A stretch of DNA of 64,000 nucleotides from Deltaproteobacteria bacterium (GTDB lineage Bacteria; Myxococcota_A; Polyangia; DRWM01; JAAZOP01). Shown one piece after another: positions 1 to 6,694 of this stretch. A program made the translations under genes and the position numbers. How positions within the stretch are numbered: the first letter of the stretch is position 1; every line of letters starts with the position of its first letter. The notes under the pieces are model-generated. The model was not told the origin of the DNA, made no database searches, and saw nothing but the letters and a program-made list of their open reading frames with translations. Location: positions 1 to 64,000 of the forward strand of contig JACRCX010000047.1 in assembly GCA_016218815.1 (NCBI GenBank), given 5' to 3'.

Positions 1-264
1 CTGGGGGACGAAGCCGAGGCTGGGGCGGACGCGTGCGGGTTCGCGGACGGCATCGATGCCGTCGATGACGATCCGGCCGGCGTCGGGGGGGAAGAGGGTG
101 GAGAGCATGGCGAGGGTGGTGCTCTTGCCGGCGCCGTTGGGTCCGAGGAGGCCGAAGATCTCGCCCGGGGCGACGGAGAGGGAGAGCCCGTCGACGGCGC
201 GTCGGCCGCCATAGGACTTCTGCAGGTCTTCGGCTTCGAGGATCGGGGTGCTCATCGGCTTCAT
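1..264 (-). CDS. ABC transporter ATP-binding protein (N-terminal part, runs off window)
   Basis: The first 88 codons of an ABC ATPase are present; the rest lies beyond base 1. Seen: an N-terminal strand, Walker A GPNGAGKST at about residue 43, and a sequence ending at the Q-loop (GFVPQ). The loop FGLLGPNGAGKS is typical of DrrA/CcmA-like exporters of drugs, lipids or polysaccharide, so the partner is probably an ABC-2 permease off the edge. Two ATGs are possible, at 264 and in frame at 255. A TACAGT hexamer 12 bases upstream favours 264, giving a very short leader. The signature motif and Walker B are not in the window, so the substrate cannot be inferred. Confidence 0.85.
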   Translation of the reverse strand, partial: MKPMSTPILEAEDLQKSYGGRRAVDGLSLSVAPGEIFGLLGPNGAGKSTTLAMLSTLFPPDAGRIVIDGIDAVREPARVRPSLGFVPQ

Positions 265-276
265 CCGCCGGTGCGG

Positions 277-282
277 ACTGTA
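277..282 (-). promoter_or_regulatory. Candidate -10 box of the ABC ATPase gene
   Basis: TACAGT on the minus strand lies 12 bases before the ATG at 264. Transcription from it would give a leader of about 5 bases. No convincing -35 was seen. The same TACAGTCCGC string precedes the GTG of the gene at 48104. Confidence 0.3.
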
Positions 283-311
283 GCTCCGGGGCAGCGGGGA
301 GGGGAAGGGAG

Positions 312-352
312 CGGCTCAGGGCGGGCCCTTCGACCCGGCTCAGGGCGGGCTC
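312..352. repeat. Interspersed repeat, CTGAGC/TCGAAGGG family (degenerate copy)
   Basis: Two copies of a CGGCTCAGGGCGGGC unit flank CCTTCGACC. This is the reverse complement of the CCCTGAGCCCGTCGAAGGG element repeated near 55.3 kb. It lies in the spacer upstream of the ABC gene. Confidence 0.6.
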
Positions 353-361
353 TCGCTGAGC

Positions 362-399
362 GTCTAGTCGACTAAACGCCGACGTCTAGTCGACTAGAC
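362..399. promoter_or_regulatory. Twin palindromic operator
   Basis: Two copies of CGTCTAGTCGACTA start at 361 and 383, 22 bases apart, about two helical turns. The second belongs to a perfect 16-base palindrome, GTCTAGTCGACTAGAC (384-399). It stands 20 bases before an ATG at 420 and about 100 bases from the divergent ABC gene. This resembles the operator of an autoregulated TetR- or MarR-type repressor that also controls an efflux gene. The regulator itself is not intact here, so the identity of the binding protein is inference. Confidence 0.55.
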
Positions 400-419
400 T
401 GCCGGCCCACGAGGACGTC

Positions 420-645
420 ATGCCCAATCCGCCTCGGCGAACGCCGCCGGTGATCCGGTCCCTGTCCCCCAAGACCTCGTCCGCTCGTGCCGTCGCGGCC
501 CGGAGCCGGGGCGCTGCTGGCGACGATCGAGCGGCGGCAGGACAACATCGGAACCGGCTGCTACGAGATCGGCCGCGCGGGCGGTGCTCCGCACCGCGCG
601 CCGGGCGACCCGGCCTGGAGCCTCAACCTGCTCCTGGACCCGTGA
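420..645 (+). pseudogene. Frameshifted small gene downstream of the operator
   Basis: An ATG at 420 follows GAGGA by 4 bases. GC-rich third codon positions are kept for about 30 codons (MPNPPRRTPPVIRSL...). Near the G run at 507-510 the coding-like pattern moves to another frame, which reads GALLATIERRQDNIG and ends NLLLDP at a TGA (643-645). Joining the two frames gives about 75 residues. No family was recognised. It may be the decayed remnant of the regulator expected beside the palindromes, or two unrelated short frames. Confidence 0.3.
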
Positions 646-663
646 GCCTTCCGCGCCGCCGGG

Positions 664-1887
664 CTACTCCTCGAACCGCGGCTCGACCATCTTGCCGATG
701 AAGAGCAGGGCGCCCGAGTGGGTGTCGTGGATGGCGAAGACGAACGGCCGGTCCACGCGGAGGTCGAACGTCGGCGGCTCGGACGTGATCACGATCCCGA
801 CCGAGGTAGCCGCCGCGGCCTCGGTCCCTTCCTCGTCCACCCGCACCCACGTCTTGTGCTTGACCTCGCTGATGGAAAGGCCGCCCGCCGCGCTGATCCC
901 CGTGAAGTCCGCGGCGTCGGTGAACGCGATCCCCATGCCCAGCGCGCCCAGGACCTCGTTGAGGCTCGTCGAGTACTCGAAGATGAACTTGGGCATCGCG
1001 AGGTCGCCCTCGATCGTCCTGAAACAGGCGGCCGCCCCCGCCCAGCCCTCCGGGGTCATCAGGGCGACCAGGTCGTCCACCGCAAGACCCGGCTGGGGCA
1101 CCAGCACCATCATCCGGAACCAGCCCTCGCCGTAGGGCAAATCGACGCCGAGAAATTCCGCGCTGCTGCAGTACGGCAACTCGGCATGGACGTTCATCAT
1201 CGGCACGGTGGCGTCGGCGGCGGGAGCGTGGAAGGTCTCGTCGCGGGTGAGGGAGGCGTCGAACCTCTGCGACCAGGAGCCTTTGAAGTAGACGGCATTG
1301 ATCAGGAACATCACGGCCGCCCCATCGATCGGCGGGGCGATGATGCTGGTGATGCGGCCGCGGGTGCTCTCGTCGACCCAGTCGTTCATCGCGGTCGCCG
1401 CGGACGGGTCGTCGAAGTCCAGCGCCGCGACCTCCGCGTCGAACCACGTGCTGTTGACCTCCAGGAACTCGGCGCGCACCGAGAACCCTTCTCGGTACCA
1501 GATCGAGTTCGCGATGGCGAGCGCCACGGCGGGGTCCATGTGCGTCAGGAGGTCGATCAGGTCGCGGACCGAGCGGTTGACGTCCTCGGACGTCATGCCG
1601 GTGAAGCCGAGCATTCCCTCCATGGCGGCGCGGGTGTCGCCGGCCGCCCCGTTGAGGGCCATGCCGAGGGCCATGGAGACGCTGAGCGGGGAGATGAAGA
1701 CGTTGCCGCCGTCCGACCGGGTCACGACTTCGCGGAACAGGTCGAGCCCGAACGGCTGGACGGCCTCGACGAGCGCCGTCTCCTGGGTGGAGAGCGGGCG
1801 GGGGGGGGGCACCTCGGAGTCTGCCTTGCATCCCGGAAGCAGCGCGACGAGCACGACGGCGGAACTCCAGCCTGTCCGATGGTCCAT
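664..1887 (-). CDS. Serpin-family lipoprotein (protease inhibitor)
   Basis: A 407-residue serpin with a bacterial lipoprotein signal; the lipid Cys is about residue 20 (LLPGC). The ATG at 1887 was chosen because GGGAGGTGA precedes it by 6 bases. The reactive-centre hinge reads EEGTEAAAATS, a good match to the inhibitory P17-P8 consensus with small residues, so loop insertion should work. Counting from the hinge puts P1-P1' at Thr-Ser (VIT/SEPP), suggesting an elastase- or subtilisin-like target. The C-terminus keeps RPFVFAI and LFIGKMVEP, the usual last serpin strands. As an anchored envelope protein it would trap proteases in the periplasm or at the surface. Confidence 0.9.
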   Translation of the reverse strand: MDHRTGWSSAVVLVALLPGCKADSEVPPPRPLSTQETALVEAVQPFGLDLFREVVTRSDGGNVFISPLSVSMALGMALNGAAGDTRAAMEGMLGFTGMTSEDVNRSVRDLIDLLTHMDPAVALAIANSIWYREGFSVRAEFLEVNSTWFDAEVAALDFDDPSAATAMNDWVDESTRGRITSIIAPPIDGAAVMFLINAVYFKGSWSQRFDASLTRDETFHAPAADATVPMMNVHAELPYCSSAEFLGVDLPYGEGWFRMMVLVPQPGLAVDDLVALMTPEGWAGAAACFRTIEGDLAMPKFIFEYSTSLNEVLGALGMGIAFTDAADFTGISAAGGLSISEVKHKTWVRVDEEGTEAAAATSVGIVITSEPPTFDLRVDRPFVFAIHDTHSGALLFIGKMVEPRFEE

Positions 1888-2121
1888 CTGCGTCACCTCC
1901 CCGGAACCCTCGTAGCATGCGATCCGCGGTTCGGCAAAGAGACGGCCCAAGGAATCGAACGCGGTTCCTCCCGCTCTTTCGCTTCCCTCGCGCGCCGGAG
2001 GCAAGTACCGGCGTTCACGAGCATATTCCACGCTGGTGGGCGGGGTCGCGTGACCTGTTGAGCCTGCCCGCTCGTCGTCCTCCGTTCGTCCGTGCCGCCC
2101 CGCCTGGCGACCTCGCCGCGA

Positions 2122-2346
2122 TCACGGTTCGGGACGGACGCAGCGGACGTAGCCCGCCTCCGCCGTGGTGACGGGGCCCACGTGGCCCCAGCGGAAGTCG
2201 AGCATCCACGCCAGGAGGGGAAGATCGGCATACGGGGACGACGACCAGTACCAGAACAGCGGGCCGCCAAGACTGCTTGGCCAGTACGCACCGCCCGATC
2301 CGTCGGCGCCCGGGCCGACGGCCGCGTCGCCTCCGCAGCCGAGTTC
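2122..2346 (-). pseudogene. Remnant of a DUF1566 (Lcl C-terminal domain) protein
   Basis: The frame ending at TGA 2122 reads YWSSSPYADLPLLAW, then DFRWGHV and AGYVRCVR, the diagnostic end of DUF1566/Lcl domains found in many secreted lipoproteins. Only about 70 residues resemble the family. Upstream the frame is Arg/Pro-rich with no signal peptide, no start with a ribosome site, and overlap with the start of the next gene. This looks like the 3' end of a gene that lost its front. Confidence 0.5.
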
Positions 2347-2417
2347 GCGACGGATGAGAGCGGGGGGCGCTGGCAGCCGGCGAACGGGTCGGGTAGGATC
2401 GCGGGCGAAGGCATCGC

Positions 2418-4856
2418 ATGAAACGGCCATGGGTTGTCACCGTCGCGTCGGACGCCTGCTCGTTCACGGCGGGAACGGCCGCCGCGCTCGCGCAGGTCGT
2501 GCTGGTGCGCGAGCTGTTCGGGGCGCTGGAGGGACACGAGGTCTCGGTCGCGCTGTCGCTGGGCGTCTGGGTCGCGGGGCTCGCGGCCGGCGCTCTGGCG
2601 GGAGGCCGAGCTGTCAGGGGACGCGACATCGATGCCGGGCACCTGGTCGCAGCCTTGGCGCTGCTGGCCGTGGCGGCGCTGGCCGGACTGGCGCTGCTGC
2701 GCGACGCGCGGGCGCTCCTGGAGGTGCCGCGCGGGGCGTCGATCGGGGTCGGCGGGTCGCTGCTGCTCGCCGCGCTGGGCGTCGGTCCGGCGGCGCTGGT
2801 GACGGGGGCGCTCTTGCCGCTGTTCGCGCAGGCATCGGGGGTTTCGCGCAAAGGGCGCCAAGAGGCAAAGCACGCAAAGGGGGGGGCGGAAGGGGAGGAT
2901 GGGGGGGGTCGGGGGTTGAGGTGTCCGCCGGCACGCTTCTACGCAATCGACGCGCTGGGGACGGCGGCGGGGGGGGCGCTGGCGCCGTTCCTCGTGTCGT
3001 GGGCGCCGGCGCCGCGGCTGGTCGCGGTCTTCGCTGCCGTCGCGGCGGCCGCACCCGCCGCAGCCTCCTGGGCGGGTCTGGCGCGCCCCCGGGGGCGCTC
3101 GGTCTGGCTCGGAGGCGCGGGTCTGGCGGTCCTGGCGCTCGTCGCCTTCGCCTCTGATCCGTTCGAGCAGGCGACGCAGGCGCGACGGCGCGAGGGGCTG
3201 GGCGTGGCGGGCGCGATCACGAACACGCTCGAGACGCCGTACGAGCGTCTCGACGTTGCGGGCAGCGGGCCGGGGCGGAGCCAGGTGACCCTGCTCGGCA
3301 ACGGCGCGGTCGTCACGGTCGCCCCCGACCCGTACGGGGCGGGTGCGACGCTGGACCTGCTGCTGTTCGAGCATCCGTTGCCGCGGACGGTGCTGGTGGT
3401 GGGCTCGAGCGCTCCGGACGCGGTGCGGGTCGCGACGGCGCACGGGGCGGACGAGGTGACGCTGGGCGACTTCGATCCGTGGGTCACGGCGGCGCTGCGG
3501 GACGCTCTGGGGCCTGCGGACCGCGGATGGATCGACCGTGGGCAGCGCCTGGAGATCGACGCCCGGGCGCACCTGCGCGAGGTCCCGGCGGCGAGCTACG
3601 ACGTCGTGGCGCTCTTCCCGCCCGAGCCGTTGACGGCCCTGGCGAACCGCTTCTACACGCGGGAGATCTTCCGGGACGCGGCGCGGGCCCTGCGGCCCGA
3701 CGGACTGCTGGTCCTGCGGCTGCCGTGGAGCGCCAACGTCCCGGACCCGGCGACGCTGGCGTACGGCCGCAGCGTGGTGCGCGCGATGCGCGCATCGTTC
3801 CCGTACATGGCCGTGATGCCCGGCATCGATGCGCTGCTCTTCGCCTCACGCGACCCGGACGTCGTGACGCTCGACCCGAACGAGCTGGCCGCGCGCGCGG
3901 AAGGCCGCCCCGGGCTCGACCCGCGCGCATACCCGCCGGACTTCTTCGCGGAGAGTTTCCCGGCGGAGCAGACGGCGAAGCTGGCGGCGCTGCTGGGGCT
4001 GGATCGCATCCTCCCGGGCCCGGTGAACGAGGATCTGCGCCCGGTGGCGTACCTCGATCGGCTGCTGGCGCACCTGGCGCGGCGCTCGACGGGTTTGGCG
4101 ACCAAGCATGCGTCGCGGCTGCCCGGAGTGCTGGCCGCGCTCGCGGCGCTGCCGGCATGGGCGTGGCTCCTGCCGCTGCTCGTCATGCCGCCAACGGCCC
4201 GGCTGCTCGGGCGCCGCGAATCCCTCGCCGGCCTGCAGGCCGGGATCATCGCGGCGCTGGTCGGCGGAACCGGCATGGCGCTGGAGATGCTGCTGCTGGT
4301 GGCGTACCAGGTGAACACCGGCCGGTTGTACGTGGGCTACGCCGTGTTGACGGGCGCGTTCATGCTGGGGGTCGCGGCCGGGGCGCACGGGGGGACGCGG
4401 CTGGCCGAGCGTCCCGAGTGGAGGCCGCGGGCGGCGCTGGTGCGGCTGGAAACCGTCGCCGGGATCCTGCTGCTGGGGGTCTGGGCGGCGGCGCCGTGGA
4501 TCACGGCGAGCGCCGGGCTGCTGATCGCGGCGTCGGTGGTCGCCGGGCTGCTCACGGGTCTGCCGTTCCCGGCGCTGACCGGGCTGGCGGGGCTGCGCGG
4601 GAGGGGCGCGGCGGCGGCGGGGGCCTGGGTGATGGCGGGGGACAACGTGGGGGCTTGCGTGGGCGCGCTGCTGGCGACGATCGCCCTGCTGCCGGCACAC
4701 GGGTTCGGGACGGTGGTGCTGCTGCTGGTGGGGGCGAGAGCGTGTGGGGCGATCGGGTTGAGTGGGACGTCTGGGGCGAGTGGGACGATCGGGTCGAGTG
4801 GATCGTCTGGGACGAGTTCTTGGTCCGGAGGGGGGGAGACGGGAGGCGGCAGATGA
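2418..4856 (+). CDS. Polytopic membrane protein with spermidine synthase-like domain
   Basis: An 812-residue fusion: N-terminal membrane segments (about residues 10-220), a soluble Rossmann-type spermidine/spermine synthase-like domain (about 265-520, with NTLETPYERLDV and VLVVGSSAPDAV), then further membrane helices (about 570-780). Such fused proteins are common in Myxococcota and other environmental bacteria; the substrate is unknown. About 30 residues near 140-170 (RKGRQEAKHAKGG and a Gly-rich run) are encoded by an interspersed repeat inserted in frame just before RFYAIDALGTAAGG, where relatives have a short loop. The C-terminus is a Ser/Gly-rich tail. A TAGGAT hexamer at 2394 may be its -10. 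The stop overlaps the next start (ATGA). Confidence 0.8.
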   Translation: MKRPWVVTVASDACSFTAGTAAALAQVVLVRELFGALEGHEVSVALSLGVWVAGLAAGALAGGRAVRGRDIDAGHLVAALALLAVAALAGLALLRDARALLEVPRGASIGVGGSLLLAALGVGPAALVTGALLPLFAQASGVSRKGRQEAKHAKGGAEGEDGGGRGLRCPPARFYAIDALGTAAGGALAPFLVSWAPAPRLVAVFAAVAAAAPAAASWAGLARPRGRSVWLGGAGLAVLALVAFASDPFEQATQARRREGLGVAGAITNTLETPYERLDVAGSGPGRSQVTLLGNGAVVTVAPDPYGAGATLDLLLFEHPLPRTVLVVGSSAPDAVRVATAHGADEVTLGDFDPWVTAALRDALGPADRGWIDRGQRLEIDARAHLREVPAASYDVVALFPPEPLTALANRFYTREIFRDAARALRPDGLLVLRLPWSANVPDPATLAYGRSVVRAMRASFPYMAVMPGIDALLFASRDPDVVTLDPNELAARAEGRPGLDPRAYPPDFFAESFPAEQTAKLAALLGLDRILPGPVNEDLRPVAYLDRLLAHLARRSTGLATKHASRLPGVLAALAALPAWAWLLPLLVMPPTARLLGRRESLAGLQAGIIAALVGGTGMALEMLLLVAYQVNTGRLYVGYAVLTGAFMLGVAAGAHGGTRLAERPEWRPRAALVRLETVAGILLLGVWAAAPWITASAGLLIAASVVAGLLTGLPFPALTGLAGLRGRGAAAAGAWVMAGDNVGACVGALLATIALLPAHGFGTVVLLLVGARACGAIGLSGTSGASGTIGSSGSSGTSSWSGGGETGGGR
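2842..2925 (+). repeat. CGCAAAG repeat plus G-rich run inserted inside a coding region
   Basis: The stretch starts TTTCGCGCAAAGGGCGCC, continues with further CAAAG units to 2881, then a G-rich segment to about 2925. The first part is the same element seen in the spacers near 9.1, 10.6, 17.05, 24.3, 32.15 and 43.07 kb, in the same orientation. It keeps the host frame open. Confidence 0.8.
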
Positions 4857-6532
4857 AGAGCGCGACGGTCGGGGCGCTGGCGATGTTGTGGGTCGTGGGG
4901 TGCGGGGATTCGGGAGGGGGAGAGGGCGACGGGGATGGGGATGTCGCCGAGGCGGACGGGGAGGTCCCGGCGGAGGACGGGGGTGCGGAGGAGGGAGCCG
5001 AGGAGGGGGACGCGGAGGGCGAGGCGGAGGACGGGGAGGAGGAGGCCAGTCCGCTGACGGGGGTCTCGCTGCCGCAGGCGATCGGGGGGGCCTTGTGGGG
5101 GAACCAGGCCGTGTACGACGTGCTGCCGTTGCACGTGGCGGTGGAGGGGACGGCGGACGCGGTTACCGTGAGGATGGGGACCGACACGACGGTCGACGCG
5201 GCCGATCCGGAGGGCGACGGGGACTGGGTGGCGATGCTGCCCGTGGCGGGGCTGCCCGACGGGTTCGTGGAGCTGGAGGCGACGGCGACACAGGCGGGGG
5301 CGACGCCGCAAACGGCCGCGGCCGAGCTGGGGCTGGGGCGCAGCGGCGTGCAGCTCACGGACTTCTCGGTGGTGGGGATGGCCGGGGTCCCTCGCGTGCA
5401 CCGCGTCGGGGGCGAGGCGTGGGTGACGTGGACGGATCGCTCGGACGGCGACGCCGAGGCGTGGCTGCGCGAGATCGACGGCGCGGCGCGCTGGACGACG
5501 GACCGCGTGCGGCTGGTCGACGAGCCTGGGGAGACGCTGTACGCGCGGACGGCGATCGGGAACGAGGCGATCGGGGTTCTGTACCAGGATCCCGCCCTGC
5601 CCTACTCGACGCACTTCAAGGTGACGGCCCCGGACGGGACGGAGCTGCTGGCGCCGATGGACCTGGAGGAGGCCGGCTGGAACGGCTCGTTCGGCGGCGA
5701 CGTGGCGTGGGACGGGACGGGCTTCGTGGCGGCGTGGCGCGCGTTCTCGGACGCGGGGACGAGCGAGGTGCGGTGGATGAGGGTGACGCAGGGGACGTGG
5801 GAAGTGACCGGTCCGATCGTGGTCGCGACCTCCGGCCCCGGGACGGCAGCGGATCCGATCGGAGGGTTCGAGCCGTTCAGCTTCATCGATCTGGCGACGG
5901 TCGGCGAGCTGTCGCTGGTGGGGTTCGTGCGCGGGCGGTACGACGCGCCGCTGGAGATGGAGCTGCCCAAGAGCCAGGTGGCGCTGCTGCGGCGGGACGG
6001 GACGATCGAGTACGAGGCGTACGCGATCCGGGAGACCGAGTGGACGTTCGACCGCGAGTGCCGGGTGTTCGACGTGGGGGACGCCTTCGTGGCGGTGTGG
6101 AGCATGACGGACCTCACGGACCCCTCGAGCACGCCGCCGAACATGTTCCGGGCGACGCGGACCGACGACGCGGGAATGCTGGATCCCGCGCGCGGGCTGG
6201 GCGAGCGGATGTTCGACGCGCCCGACGACCGGGACGAGCCGTTCCTCCTGGCGCACCCGTCGACGCTGGGCGTCCTGGCGTGGCTCGATCACCGGGCCTA
6301 CACGCTGGACCCGGACCACGGGAGGATCGAGCTGTACGTGGCGCCGGTGGACGACGCGCTGCACACGGGGGAGGAGACGGTGTTCCCGCACGCGCGATTC
6401 GTGGCGGGGACATCGATGCTGACGGCGGCGAGCGCCGGGACGAACGTGCTGCTCTTGTGGATCGACGAGCGGCACGGGCTGGGGATCATGGACCCGAAGC
6501 CGGAGCTGTACTTCGAGACGGCGTGGTACTAG
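4853..6532 (+). CDS. Lipoprotein with acidic linker and beta-rich domain
   Basis: A 559-residue protein with a lipobox at Cys17 (WVVGC), followed by about 45 residues of almost only Asp, Glu, Gly and Ala. The rest is beta-rich, with recurring Trp/Arg motifs (VTWTDRSDG, VAWDGTGFVAAWRAF, LLLWIDERHG) that suggest propeller-like blades; no family could be named. The start overlaps the stop of the upstream membrane-protein gene by four bases and has GGGAGG before it, so the two are translationally coupled. It probably sits on the outer membrane or cell surface. Confidence 0.8.
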   Translation: MKSATVGALAMLWVVGCGDSGGGEGDGDGDVAEADGEVPAEDGGAEEGAEEGDAEGEAEDGEEEASPLTGVSLPQAIGGALWGNQAVYDVLPLHVAVEGTADAVTVRMGTDTTVDAADPEGDGDWVAMLPVAGLPDGFVELEATATQAGATPQTAAAELGLGRSGVQLTDFSVVGMAGVPRVHRVGGEAWVTWTDRSDGDAEAWLREIDGAARWTTDRVRLVDEPGETLYARTAIGNEAIGVLYQDPALPYSTHFKVTAPDGTELLAPMDLEEAGWNGSFGGDVAWDGTGFVAAWRAFSDAGTSEVRWMRVTQGTWEVTGPIVVATSGPGTAADPIGGFEPFSFIDLATVGELSLVGFVRGRYDAPLEMELPKSQVALLRRDGTIEYEAYAIRETEWTFDRECRVFDVGDAFVAVWSMTDLTDPSSTPPNMFRATRTDDAGMLDPARGLGERMFDAPDDRDEPFLLAHPSTLGVLAWLDHRAYTLDPDHGRIELYVAPVDDALHTGEETVFPHARFVAGTSMLTAASAGTNVLLLWIDERHGLGIMDPKPELYFETAWY

Positions 6533-6534
6533 GC

Positions 6535-6566
6535 GGAGCGGTGGAGCGGTAGAGCGGTAGAGTGGG
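6535..6566 (+). repeat. GAGCGGTAGAGCGG-type repeat
   Basis: Tandem GGAGCGGTAGAGCGGTAGAG units directly after the stop of the lipoprotein gene. The same family fills the spacer before the tolA-like gene (28167-28250). Confidence 0.6.
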
Positions 6567-6619
6567 GGAGATCCTGACCGGTAGGGGCGCCACGCAGGGC
6601 CGCGAGCCAAGCGAGCGGC

Positions 6620-6645
6620 CCGAGTGCGCCCGCGGGAGCACTCGG
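6620..6645. terminator. Inverted repeat between convergent genes
   Basis: CCGAGTGC (6620-6627) pairs with GCACTCGG (6638-6645) across a 10-base loop that itself contains CCCGCGGG. It lies midway between two convergent genes and has no U tract, so a bidirectional terminator is an inference from position and symmetry. Confidence 0.4.
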
Positions 6646-6694
6646 CCCTCGCCCAGGGGCTCGGGCCTACGTCGCTCCTCTGCCGGATGCAGCG

